In this document: piece after piece, positions 17,359-25,610 of the stretch
Position numbering within the stretch: position 1 is the stretch's first letter
How the letters are laid out: the number at the start of each line of letters is the position of its first letter
DNA from: JBCCAG01 sp050331115
GTDB lineage: Bacteria; Cyanobacteriota; Cyanobacteriia; CAKZMO01
Direction of reading: 5' to 3'
Assembly: GCA_050331115.1 (NCBI GenBank)
Contig: JBHJHD010000010.1
Span: 1-64,000 of the forward strand
DNA: 64,000 nt
Translations under genes and position numbers: made by a program
The notes under the pieces: generated by a model
Databases searched by the model: none
Seen by the model: the letters and a program-made list of their open reading frames with translations, nothing else
What the model was told of the DNA's origin: nothing

Positions 17359-19269
17359 TCAAGAGAGAGCTGTTTCGAGGGATATGCGCTGCAGTGCGTA
17401 GACGGAGACCTCCTGCGACCGGCCCTTGAGCTTGAAGTGGCCCACACAGCGGCAGGGATAGCGATCGCCTAGGACTTGGTAGGTGGCCTCCGTCATCAGC
17501 AGCGAATAGGGATTATCTGATGTGACAACTTTATTGAGCTCCTCGAGCCGTGATGCCACATTGACCGTATCCCCAATAATGGAGTAGTTGAGTCGGTGGC
17601 GGCTGCCGACGCTGCCCGCGGTTACCGGCCCCGTATGAATACCGGTACCAATCTGCACTGGAGCGTATCCCTCCCGCAAAAGCTGCTGGTTGAGCTGCTG
17701 CAGGCGATCGTGGATATTTAGGCATGCTTCTACCGCTCGCAGGGTGCAGGCGTGGACGGTAGCGCTGTCGGCCTGGACAGCAGGGACGCCAAAATAGGCC
17801 ATTACCTCGTCGCCGATAAATTTATCGACGATGCCGCCCTGGGCCGTGATCTGATCTGTGATGGCGTCTAGATAGCGATTTAGCCAGCGCATGAGCGCCT
17901 GCGAGGGAAGCTGCTCAGCAATGGTCGTAAAACCGCGAATATCGATGAACAGCACGGTAGCCACAATGTCCTGAGCCGGGAGCTGTCCCGACTGCAGAAT
18001 ACTATGCCGCTGTTGCCACAGCAGCTCTGCAGCGCCGGGGTCTACATGGATGGAAAATAGCTCCATTAGCTGCTGCTTTTCCCGCTGTGCGCTAATCTGT
18101 GCCCCGATGGCGGCAAGAACAATTGTGCTCACCGGGGCCGCAATGGGCAGCCAGACCCGGACCAAAAAACCAAAGAGCGTGATCACCCCCCAGGCCGTGG
18201 GAAACCCAAAGATCACCAGGCGAAACCAGCGCGGCCGACTCACAATGTTAGCCGAGACTAGGCTGAGCAGCCCGACGATAGGAACCAAAGCCCAGCCCGG
18301 CGGACGCGAGAGCGATCGCCCGTTGAGTAAATTATCGAGGGCGGCGGCGTGGAGATAGACGTTGGACGCGGGCGGCGTCAGGTTAAACGGGGTCCGCAGC
18401 GGGTCGATGCCGGTCGCCGTCACGCCGATCAACACAACGCGGTTTCTAAAGGCGTCCCCTGGCACCGCTCCCGATAGAACGCAGTTCATGGCGTAGATCG
18501 GCAGCTGCCCTGGTTTAGGGAGGGCGCAGCCGGAAGGCGCTTGAATTGGCCCGGGCCAGTTGAGCCAAAACGGCTGCGCGCGATTGGGATCTGCCGCGAT
18601 TGCAGCGGCTGAATTGATTGGGGTTTGTGCCGCCGTCACGACCTGGCTTTCTCGGTAGATCCGCGCCAGCGCTAGGCTAAATGCCGGCACCTCGCCCTGA
18701 TAGAGGGCAATGGAGCGGGTAACGCCGTCTGCATCAGAATTAACCAGCACGTGGCCCTGAGCCGCTGCTGCCGCTGCCAGCTGAGGTACTGGCGGCAGCG
18801 CATCGCCTTGGGCGCTGGCGGTCACCGGCAGAACGACGGTCCACTGCTTGGCGATCGCCTTTGCGAGAGCGTCGTCGTAGGGTGAAGGATCAACAAATAG
18901 CAGATCGAACCCGACGGCTGCCGGCTGGGCGAAAACGAGCCGGTCGAGCAATTCGACGTAGTGCTCGCGGCTGATGGGGAACTGGCCGTACTGACCCAGC
19001 GTCTCGTCGCTAATGGTAATTACGGCGACCCGAGAATCCCACTGGAGCGGCGCTACCACCTGCCGCGCTTGGAACAGCAGCATGTAGCCCACATAGTCCA
19101 GCGATCGCCACCCGCCCAAGGCATGAATACCCAGAACGATGAGCGTCGTCAGCAGACCAACCGTGAACCGACCGTTTCGGAAGGCGCGAAGCCGCCCAAA
19201 GCGCTGGCCTGCAGGTTGTGCCCCAGGCTGGCCGGATTGAGTAGATTCACCTCTGATGGGGCCCACCAT
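17359..19269 (-). CDS. CHASE2-domain class III adenylate cyclase
   Basis: Membrane-bound nucleotidyl cyclase. Residues ~35-310: one TM and an extracytoplasmic CHASE2 sensor (YVGYMLLFQARQVVAPLQWD, AAVGFDLLFVDPSPYD). Then two or three closely spaced TM helices (~325-395), then a catalytic CHD domain (~430-620). Metal-binding Asp residues are present in FIDIRGF and IGDEVMAYFG. Lys in VDKFIGD and Asp in IIGDTVN favour ATP over GTP, and the transition-state Asn/Arg are in TVNVASRLEE. All catalytic residues look intact, so cAMP production is predicted. It begins 14 bp after the FecR gene on the same strand; this FecR-CHASE2-cyclase pairing recurs in cyanobacteria from what I know. Confidence 0.93.
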   Translation of the reverse strand: MVGPIRGESTQSGQPGAQPAGQRFGRLRAFRNGRFTVGLLTTLIVLGIHALGGWRSLDYVGYMLLFQARQVVAPLQWDSRVAVITISDETLGQYGQFPISREHYVELLDRLVFAQPAAVGFDLLFVDPSPYDDALAKAIAKQWTVVLPVTASAQGDALPPVPQLAAAAAAQGHVLVNSDADGVTRSIALYQGEVPAFSLALARIYRESQVVTAAQTPINSAAAIAADPNRAQPFWLNWPGPIQAPSGCALPKPGQLPIYAMNCVLSGAVPGDAFRNRVVLIGVTATGIDPLRTPFNLTPPASNVYLHAAALDNLLNGRSLSRPPGWALVPIVGLLSLVSANIVSRPRWFRLVIFGFPTAWGVITLFGFLVRVWLPIAAPVSTIVLAAIGAQISAQREKQQLMELFSIHVDPGAAELLWQQRHSILQSGQLPAQDIVATVLFIDIRGFTTIAEQLPSQALMRWLNRYLDAITDQITAQGGIVDKFIGDEVMAYFGVPAVQADSATVHACTLRAVEACLNIHDRLQQLNQQLLREGYAPVQIGTGIHTGPVTAGSVGSRHRLNYSIIGDTVNVASRLEELNKVVTSDNPYSLLMTEATYQVLGDRYPCRCVGHFKLKGRSQEVSVYALQRISLETALS

Positions 19270-19283
19270 AGCGCCTATATCGA

Positions 19284-20216
19284 CTACCGCCGCTCGCTTC
19301 GCAGTACTAGGGAATAATTGCGGCGATCGCCCAGGGGATTTTGCACCGCTACGCGAGCCCTTCGACGGCGCGGCAGCGTGGGCAGCGAGACGCGAAATCT
19401 CCCGTTGAGGCGGGTTTCGACAATTTCGCCATTGATTAGCAGCGTGTTGGAGGGGTCAATGTGCCCGCTGAGAATAACGCGGCCGCCGTCTTGCTCGAGC
19501 GGGCCGACCCGCAGCTGTAGGGCTCTATCTATCGGAATAGGCAGGGACGGGGGCTCTCCCGGCACAATGACGCTGGCAAAACCGGGGTTGACCATGACGC
19601 TGACGCCTTGGGCTTGAGCCTCTACGGCCCCGCTTTCGGTGCCGATACTCGTTTTTCCTACAGGGGTGACGGCAACGCCAAAGTCGGTGCCTCGCACCGC
19701 CGCCGTGCCTGCAGGCGTTTCTATTTCTAAATTAGAGTTGGGGTTGGTAAAGCGGCGGATCTGCAGACGCGCCTGACCCCGATCGACCCGCAGGGAGGTG
19801 ACCCGAGCACCGTCCCGCAGCGCCCTCAGACCGCTGACGCGCAGGCTAGTATTTTCTGCCACCTGAACAACGCCTATGTTGCTGTCGAGCGCTAGGGTGG
19901 AGGCTGAGAGCGCCGCCGTCGTCAATCCACTATTGCGGCTTTGGAGGCGATCGCCCAAGCGCGCAGGGCGCTGCGTCTGGGCCTCTCGGAAGGTGACGCT
20001 GCCCTGCATCTCCTGAACCTCTAGCCATCGCTCTGCCTGAGGTAGGGTGAGCTGCTGAGCGCCAGCAGGGCTGAGCCGGCCTGCAGCGGTAAGCCCAGCC
20101 GTAAGCCCTATGAGGGCAGTGCCTATCAGCCAGCCGCAGCGCGGCCTGGCTCCTAAAATAGCGGCTATCTTTTTGTTAACTGAACGTGTCTTGACCTTGG
20201 ACTGCAGAGTGACCAT
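19284..20216 (-). CDS. FecR-domain periplasmic protein
   Basis: 310 residues with a Lys/Arg-rich N-terminus and hydrophobic segment (CGWLIGTALIGLTAGLTAAG), a probable uncleaved or cleaved signal ending near GAQQ. The body is a FecR domain, with beta-strand-rich repeats and the signature ETPAGTAAVRGTDFGV. A C-terminal Ig-like segment (LLINGEIVETRLNGRFRVSL) resembles a big-like beta sandwich. FecR domains relay envelope signals in iron uptake; in cyanobacteria they frequently precede CHASE2 cyclase genes, and here the gap is 14 bp. I infer that it presents an envelope signal to the CHASE2 domain. The ATG at 20216 is preferred over the in-frame start at 20276. Confidence 0.87.
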   Translation of the reverse strand: MVTLQSKVKTRSVNKKIAAILGARPRCGWLIGTALIGLTAGLTAAGRLSPAGAQQLTLPQAERWLEVQEMQGSVTFREAQTQRPARLGDRLQSRNSGLTTAALSASTLALDSNIGVVQVAENTSLRVSGLRALRDGARVTSLRVDRGQARLQIRRFTNPNSNLEIETPAGTAAVRGTDFGVAVTPVGKTSIGTESGAVEAQAQGVSVMVNPGFASVIVPGEPPSLPIPIDRALQLRVGPLEQDGGRVILSGHIDPSNTLLINGEIVETRLNGRFRVSLPTLPRRRRARVAVQNPLGDRRNYSLVLRSERR

Positions 20217-20657
20217 CGTATCGAACGCTATGTTCCCCTGATATTGGTATGCGAGATGCACTCCGATTACGCTCACGGACCGTGACTAAGGCTGACCTAG
20301 GTCGTCGTTAACTCGCCTCAGCATGCCCCAACGAGCGCTCAGAGCGCTGAAAAGGATGCCATATATTTCCAAGGCTGAGCGGCATTTCCGGAAAACTACG
20401 CAATCGAGCTACATCTTTTAATACGCTTACAGTTCCACCAATGAGCTTGTGGATCAAAATCTATAGGCAGATTCTTTCGCCCCTGAAAAATGAAATGCCG
20501 TATTTCAGTCAAAGGGGCGATTAAGGCTGACGGTCGCCCCTGTTACATTTCGTTACGGCTGGCAGCTGTAGATCGCCGCTTTGTAGGGTGTACCGCATAC
20601 GAGCCTACAGGTTATCAGTTTATTGCAGCTGCCCCTGACGTTAACTGAGGTTCTTGC
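20217..20657. promoter_or_regulatory. Divergent promoter region with a 44-bp interrupted inverted repeat
   Basis: 441 bp between FecR (minus) and the HCP gene (plus). At 20477-20520, TCGCCCCT pairs with AGGGGCGA, and the inner CTGAAA/TTTCAG extends the stem past a bulge. CGCCCCTG occurs again near 20534, and a related GCCCCTGACG near 20632, suggesting repeated operator half-sites for HCP. No gene was seen. Confidence 0.5.
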
Positions 20658-21140
20658 ATGACATCTGCAAATCTTGCATCTAATCCTGATCAGCTCGCGG
20701 AGCAAATCCAAAAGCTCGACGTAGATCAGCAGCTCGCCTTGCTGTGGCTGGTCTATACCAAAGTCGGTAGCTCGATCACGCCGGCCGCCCCTGACGCAGC
20801 GTCGCCCGCAATTGCGGCTGGCCTGTTTGATCAGGTCAAGCAGCTCGAGCAGCAGGCACAGCTCGAAGCAATGCGCGATATCGCCAAAGGCAGCGACACG
20901 ACCCTAAGCCGGGAGTATGGGTCTTTGAGCGCCGAGACCAAGCTCGCTTTTTGGTATCAGCTGGCGAAGGGCATGAATGAGGGTACGATTATTCCCATGC
21001 CAGAGGGCTATTCCTACGCAAGCGACGTCAATCAGCTTACCGGAGCCTTGGAGTCCGCTGAGTTTGAGCAGCAAATTACCGTGCTGCGCAAGGTGGCAGA
21101 CGCTATGGGCGCAGAGCCGGCATCCGGCGCCAAAATTTAG
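20658..21140 (+). CDS. Helical carotenoid protein (HCP), stand-alone OCP N-terminal domain paralogue
   Basis: Single-domain, all-helical, carotenoid-binding protein of 160 residues, homologous to the N-terminal effector domain of the orange carotenoid protein. Seen: VDQQLALLWLVYTKVGSSITPAAP (matching the OCP stretch around EDQLALIWFAYLEMG), LSAETKLAFWYQLAKGMNEG and MPEGYSYASDVNQLTGALES, then QQITVLRKVADAMG. HCPs quench singlet oxygen and some quench phycobilisomes. No C-terminal-domain homologue (CTDH) lies beside it, and the clade cannot be assigned. A GAGG ribosome-binding site precedes the ATG. It ends in a bidirectional terminator shared with petA. Confidence 0.92.
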   Translation: MTSANLASNPDQLAEQIQKLDVDQQLALLWLVYTKVGSSITPAAPDAASPAIAAGLFDQVKQLEQQAQLEAMRDIAKGSDTTLSREYGSLSAETKLAFWYQLAKGMNEGTIIPMPEGYSYASDVNQLTGALESAEFEQQITVLRKVADAMGAEPASGAKI

Positions 21141-21180
21141 ACGTCTTCGCCAGACGCCTTGCGAGATCAAGAACGAAAAA

Positions 21181-21209
21181 CGCGAGGGCGCAGCACTTGC
21201 ACCCTCGCG
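21181..21209. terminator. Bidirectional terminator between HCP and petA
   Basis: Arms CGCGAGGGCGC and GCACCCTCGCG (10 of 11 paired) are flanked by AAAAA on the left and CTTTTCGCTTT on the right, so it can serve both converging genes. Confidence 0.8.
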
Positions 21210-21227
21210 CTTTTCGCTTTGCGAAAT

Positions 21228-22211
21228 CTAGAAGCTCATTTCAGCTTCTTGGACCTTCTCAATCTGCTTCTTCTTCAGCACCAGGAACATCTGGCTGAGC
21301 ATAATCGCAGCAATGAACGCGATCAGGCCTTTGATTCGGGTGGGGCTCTGCAGCACGATTTCAGTATCCATCTGCCCAAATCCACCGACGTTGGGATTCT
21401 CGGTCAGGTTAGCACCGGCGGCGATCGCATCACCCTCAGCGATGGTCAAGGCTGGGCCTGCAGGGACCTTATCGACCACATCACCGCTTTCGCTCTGAAT
21501 CGTAACGTCGTAGCTGCCGTCCTCGGACTTAGTCACGCTAGAAATCGTTCCAGCGGCGGAGGCTTTATAAACGGCGTTGTTGCTCTTCTCGCCCGTCGGG
21601 TAGACCTGGCCCCGACCCCGGTTGCCGCCCACGTGGACGGAGTATTTGCCGAAGTGGACGCTCTTGTCTGCGCCAGGATCAGGCGACAGCACCGGGAACA
21701 CGATCTCTTGATACTGCTCGCCGGGCAGCGGGCCAACAAGGACAATGTTTTCCTGGGTTTCGCTGTAGGGCTGGAACAGATAGCCCGGTCCCACCTCTTC
21801 CTTCATCTCCTCAGGAATGCGGTCCTCGGGGGCAATTTTGAAGCCCTCGGGCAGCATCAGGACAGCGCCTACGTTTAGCGGGCCTTTGCTGCCGTCTGAC
21901 TGGACCTGCTGGGTGTCGAGGTCGTAGGGAATGTTGACCACCGCTTTGAACACGCTGTCGGGGAGCACCGATTGGGGCACTTCGACTTCGGTGGGCATCG
22001 CGCCCAGGTGACAGTTGGCGCAGACAATTCGACCCGTTGCCTCACGCGGGGAGTCGTAGTTTTGCTGGGCCCAAAAGGGGTAGGCCGCGGCGGTCTGCGG
22101 GAAGGCGGCACTGCCAAGCAGTAGGGAGACGGTTACTAGAGCGAGTAGGGACGCCCTCACTACGATCTGGCGACCGCTGGAGAAAAGTTGAGGCCAAAGG
22201 TTCGCGCGCAT
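21228..22211 (-). CDS. petA: Cytochrome f, apoprotein of the cytochrome b6f complex
   Basis: c-type cytochrome subunit that accepts electrons from the Rieske protein and passes them to plastocyanin or cytochrome c6 in the thylakoid lumen. Seen: N-terminal signal (LALVTVSLLLGSAAFPQTAAA) with cleavage before YPFWAQQNYDSP, whose N-terminal Tyr is a haem axial ligand; haem-binding CANCHLG; lumenal domain with YPTGEKSNN; a C-terminal TM anchor (RIKGLIAFIAAIMLSQMFLVL) and short stromal tail. The ATG at 22211 gives 327 residues; an in-frame start at 22253 is less typical. It follows petC by 87 bp on the same strand (petCA operon). Confidence 0.98.
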   Translation of the reverse strand: MRANLWPQLFSSGRQIVVRASLLALVTVSLLLGSAAFPQTAAAYPFWAQQNYDSPREATGRIVCANCHLGAMPTEVEVPQSVLPDSVFKAVVNIPYDLDTQQVQSDGSKGPLNVGAVLMLPEGFKIAPEDRIPEEMKEEVGPGYLFQPYSETQENIVLVGPLPGEQYQEIVFPVLSPDPGADKSVHFGKYSVHVGGNRGRGQVYPTGEKSNNAVYKASAAGTISSVTKSEDGSYDVTIQSESGDVVDKVPAGPALTIAEGDAIAAGANLTENPNVGGFGQMDTEIVLQSPTRIKGLIAFIAAIMLSQMFLVLKKKQIEKVQEAEMSF

Positions 22212-22298
22212 GGGTATAGCTAAATTTAATCTATGAATGATGGAGAGAGTCATGGAGAAAAAGGCAAGTCGGGCGGATCTACAGCCGCAGGGGGACGA

Positions 22299-22841
22299 CT
22301 AGGTCCACCAGGGGCTCTCGCCGGTGCGGAAGTCGGTCTCAGTCCAGGGAGATAGGGCAATCTTGCCGTCTTCGGTCACGTCGGCGTGGGCGAGGGCAAG
22401 GGACAGCGGCGCTGGACCCCGAACGACTTTCCCCTGGTTGTTGTACTGAGAGCCGTGGCAGGGACAGATGTATCGGTTCTCCGCTGCGTTCCAGGGCACT
22501 ACGCATCCCAGATGGGTGCACACTGCGTTGAGGCCGTAGTCGGCGATCGCCTCCTGGCTTTCAACAACGATGTAGGTGGGATCGCCCTTGAGGCCCTGGG
22601 CCAGGACGCGATCGCCCACGGCGTGACTGGTCAAAAATTCGCTGGCGGCCACGTCATTTCCCAGGGCGTCTTTAGCGAGGACGCCGCCGCCTGCTGCACC
22701 ACTGGACGGGGGAAGGAAGTATTTGGCGACGGGGTAGAGCGCACCCAGCGCCGTACCCGTGATCGTGCCAAAGGTGAGTAGATTCATGAATTGGCGACGG
22801 CCCATATCAGGGACGTCGGGATTGCCAGAAGCTTGAGTCAT
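22299..22841 (-). CDS. petC: Rieske iron-sulfur protein of the cytochrome b6f complex
   Basis: [2Fe-2S] subunit that oxidises plastoquinol and reduces cytochrome f. Seen: N-terminal twin-Arg-like GRRQFMNLLTFGTITG followed by a TM helix, the Gly-rich hinge PPSSGAAGGG, and both cluster-binding motifs CTHLGC and CPCHGS. The 180-residue length and the end DFRTGESPWW match cyanobacterial PetC1. It is the first gene of the petCA operon; its promoter lies in the 487-bp gap that separates it from divergent DUF3067. Confidence 0.98.
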   Translation of the reverse strand: MTQASGNPDVPDMGRRQFMNLLTFGTITGTALGALYPVAKYFLPPSSGAAGGGVLAKDALGNDVAASEFLTSHAVGDRVLAQGLKGDPTYIVVESQEAIADYGLNAVCTHLGCVVPWNAAENRYICPCHGSQYNNQGKVVRGPAPLSLALAHADVTEDGKIALSPWTETDFRTGESPWWT

Positions 22842-23283
22842 AGCTTAAATGGAGGATTAGATTTCAGCGAATCAAAAGGGAGCATTTAGTCGGGCCGGCT
22901 GGGCTGTTTTAGACGCTTGCTTTAGGCGCTATAGATGCGCTTAAAGCCGATATGTTTAGCTAACTTTAGCGATCGCTTTTAGTCGGTTAGCGTCTATGGC
23001 CCATCTTGTAGCCCACAGCGCTGACCGCCGTAAGCGCCACCCGATTATCAGCGCGAGAAAGTCCTTACACGCACGCATTGCGGCACTCTGGAGCTATCCC
23101 ATCTGCTTGGCAGTCAGCCAACAGCGGCAACGGTCACCCGTTAACAGTTTTTCTAAAAGTATTATTACACTCCTAAGAGGCTGGATCATAGACTTTAGAC
23201 AAAACAATCTAGGAGATCTCCCCCAGTCTTAAATAATGTTGCGTTTTAGAACAAAATATTAAGAAGCTCTTGCGCATTATGTT
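22842..23283. promoter_or_regulatory. Divergent petCA / DUF3067 intergenic region
   Basis: No convincing gene is present. A GCTAAC/GTTAGC inverted pair near 22959-22991 surrounds a HIP1 octamer. The right part is AT-rich and promoter-like, but specific -10/-35 boxes cannot be assigned with confidence. Confidence 0.4.
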
Positions 23284-23315
23284 GTTTTGTAAACCATATG
23301 TTTTGTAAATCATAT
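23284..23315. repeat. 16-bp tandem duplication upstream of DUF3067
   Basis: Adjacent copies GTTTTGTAAACCATAT and GTTTTGTAAATCATAT differ at one position and end immediately before the CGGAG ribosome-binding site. They could be an operator or leader element. Confidence 0.75.
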
Positions 23316-23328
23316 CGGAGCGTGATTG

Positions 23329-23643
23329 ATGACCGGGGACGACCTGCAGCAGCTGCTCATCTCTAAGTGGGGCTATTCCTATGACGTTCAGATCCGACGA
23401 ACTCAGGGAAAGCTTTTCGTCCAGGTCATGTGGCGATACCTAGAGCAGGCCTCGTTTCCCATGAGCGAGGCAGAATATAGTCAACACCTCAGCGCTGTTG
23501 CCAACTACATCAATGAATGGGGCGGGGCCTATCAGGTGCAAAATTTTATCGAGCAAACGCGAGAGCGCCCTCGGCTGGGCAAGGCAGTCAGTATCCTAAT
23601 CGATTTGGGCCCCCGCGCTTCAGAGTGGCTGCTAGATGACTAG
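23329..23643 (+). CDS. DUF3067 family protein
   Basis: Small soluble protein of 104 residues, conserved in cyanobacteria and plastid-bearing eukaryotes, function not established to my knowledge. Seen: LLISKWGYSYDVQIRRT, the FVQVMWRYLEQASFPMSE segment, and GKAVSILIDLGPRASEWLLDD. The ATG at 23329 is preceded by CGGAG; a TTG one codon earlier is also in frame. It is divergent from petCA, an arrangement that hints at a photosynthetic electron-transport role (inference only). Confidence 0.85.
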   Translation: MTGDDLQQLLISKWGYSYDVQIRRTQGKLFVQVMWRYLEQASFPMSEAEYSQHLSAVANYINEWGGAYQVQNFIEQTRERPRLGKAVSILIDLGPRASEWLLDD

Positions 23644-23940
23644 CGACGCACATTGGGCGCACGTTTCAAAAGATTTAAGCGGGGAGATCCAGCTTTGACG
23701 GTAAAATAGGCCACGATGTCAGCGGTTCCAGCCCAGCTAATCTCAGCAATTTTCCCTCGGAGCCGCGCCCGCTGCATCTGTATGCGCAAAGAGCCAGCCT
23801 TGGAATAAAAAGGCCGTCCTGCATATAGAAGCAACCTGACGTCAACGCTGCGCTGCGGTTCCGCTAATTTCAGCCTGAACTGACTGCTGTTCGGCCAATT
23901 GCTGTTTGAGTCCTACACCCAGTTCATTCTATCTTCAACC

Positions 23941-25521
23941 ATGTCTAAAGTTCTCGTCTCTGACCCTGTCGACCAGGCAGGCATCGATATCCTTTCTCAG
24001 GTGGCTCACGTTGATATCAAGACGAAACTCTCTGAGGATGAGCTTGTTCAACTGATTCCCGACTACGACGCCCTCATGATTCGCTCTGGCACCCAGGTGA
24101 CTGGGGATGTGATTCGAGCGGGGGAAAAGCTTAAAATCATTGGCCGCGCTGGCGTCGGCGTTGACAACGTCGATGTTGCGGCAGCAACCCGCCAGGGCGT
24201 GCTCGTGGTCAACTCACCCGAGGGCAATACCGTAGCGGCGGCGGAGCACACCGTAGCGATGATGCTGGCCCTGGCGCGACACATCTCCGACGCTAATCAA
24301 TCCATCAAAGCGGGACAGTGGGACCGCAAAGCGTTTACTGGGGTTGAGGTCTATAAAAAAACCTTGGGCATCGTTGGCTTGGGCAAAATTGGCTCCCACG
24401 TTGCCACTATCGCTCGCGCTATGGGGATGCGCCTTTTAGCCTACGATCCGTTTCTCTCTGTCGAGCGCGCGGAGCAGATCGGCTGTCAGCTGGTTGAGCT
24501 AGACCTGCTGATTCGGGAGGCAGACTACATTACGCTGCACCTGCCTAAAACCCCAGAGACGCTTCACATGATCAACGCCGAGGCGTTTGCGAATATGAAG
24601 CCGACCGCCCGCATCGTCAACTGCGCCCGCGGCGGCATCATCGACGAAAGCGATCTTGCTGCAGCCCTTAGGGAAGGGCAGATTGCCGGCGCGGCCCTCG
24701 ACGTATACGAGAGTGAGCCCTTGAAAGACTCGCCGCTGACCGAAATTGGTAAACAGCTCGTGCTGACGCCCCATTTGGGGGCTTCCACCGCCGAGGCCCA
24801 GGTCAACGTCGCCATCGACGTGGCCGAGCAGATTCGCGACGTCTTGCTGGGGCTGCCGGCCCGCTCGGCGGTTAATATTCCGGGCCTGCGCCCCGACGTG
24901 CTGGAAAAGCTGCGGCCCTATCTACAGCTTGCTGAAACCTTAGGCAACTTGGTGAGCCAGCTGAGCGGTGGACGCATCGACTCGTTCAACGTGCGGCTGC
25001 AGGGTGAGCTGGCCACCAATGAGAGTCAGCCCGTGGTGATAGCAGCCCTCAAAGGGCTGCTGTCCCACGCCTTACAGGAGCGGGTTAACTACGTCAACGC
25101 CAGCATTGAGGCAAAGGAGCGGGGCATCCGGGTTACCGAGACGCGGGATGCCGCCGTGCGCGACTATGCGGGGTCTTTACACCTCTCGGCTACGGGCTCC
25201 ATGGGATCTCACTCGGTGATGGGAGCGCTGCTAGGGGACAGCGAAATTCGCATCACGAAGATTGACGACTTTCCGATTAACGTGCCGCCAAACCGCCATA
25301 TGCTGTTTACGCTGCACCGAGACATGCCGGGGATCATTGGTAAGATTGGCTCCCTGCTGGGCAGCTTCAACGTCAATATTGCCAGCATGCAGGTGGGGCG
25401 GAAAATTGTTCGGGGAGACGCGGTGATGGTGCTCAGCATCGATGATCCGCTTCCAGAGGGAATCTTAACCGAAATCACCAAGGTGCCGGGCATTCGGGAA
25501 GCCTATACTGTGACGTTGTAA
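23941..25521 (+). CDS. serA: D-3-phosphoglycerate dehydrogenase
   Basis: NAD-dependent first enzyme of the phosphorylated serine pathway, oxidising 3-phosphoglycerate to 3-phosphohydroxypyruvate. Domain order over 526 residues: substrate/nucleotide-binding part (VLVSDPVDQAGIDIL), Rossmann loop GIVGLGKIGSHVA, catalytic Arg in NCARGGIIDE, Glu in ALDVYESEP and His in TPHLGASTAEAQ; then the ASB domain; then a C-terminal ACT domain (HRDMPGIIGKIGSLLGSFNVNIASM) for serine feedback. The ATG at 23941 fits the family; the frame is open 14 codons further upstream. The stop codon lies inside the first unit of a 17-bp tandem array. Confidence 0.97.
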   Translation: MSKVLVSDPVDQAGIDILSQVAHVDIKTKLSEDELVQLIPDYDALMIRSGTQVTGDVIRAGEKLKIIGRAGVGVDNVDVAAATRQGVLVVNSPEGNTVAAAEHTVAMMLALARHISDANQSIKAGQWDRKAFTGVEVYKKTLGIVGLGKIGSHVATIARAMGMRLLAYDPFLSVERAEQIGCQLVELDLLIREADYITLHLPKTPETLHMINAEAFANMKPTARIVNCARGGIIDESDLAAALREGQIAGAALDVYESEPLKDSPLTEIGKQLVLTPHLGASTAEAQVNVAIDVAEQIRDVLLGLPARSAVNIPGLRPDVLEKLRPYLQLAETLGNLVSQLSGGRIDSFNVRLQGELATNESQPVVIAALKGLLSHALQERVNYVNASIEAKERGIRVTETRDAAVRDYAGSLHLSATGSMGSHSVMGALLGDSEIRITKIDDFPINVPPNRHMLFTLHRDMPGIIGKIGSLLGSFNVNIASMQVGRKIVRGDAVMVLSIDDPLPEGILTEITKVPGIREAYTVTL

Positions 25522-25577
25522 AGGCGGTGACGTTGCAAAGACGGTGACGTTGTAAAGACGGTGACCTTACGAAGGCG
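25510..25577 (+). repeat. Four-unit 17-bp tandem repeat covering the serA stop codon
   Basis: Units GTGACGTTGTAAAGGCG, GTGACGTTGCAAAGACG, GTGACGTTGTAAAGACG and GTGACCTTACGAAGGCG follow without gaps. Unit 1 encodes the last residues of serA (Val-Thr-Leu-stop). A decayed fifth unit may follow to about 25600. The array fills most of the serA-prmA gap. Confidence 0.9.
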
Positions 25578-25610
25578 GCGATGAGGTGACGATAGGGTGG
25601 AGCGATCGCA

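Noticed and set aside
22996..23232. Possible 78-residue gene between petC and DUF3067
   Set aside because: Arg/Ser-rich composition, no ribosome-binding site, no known family, and it covers the divergent promoter region.
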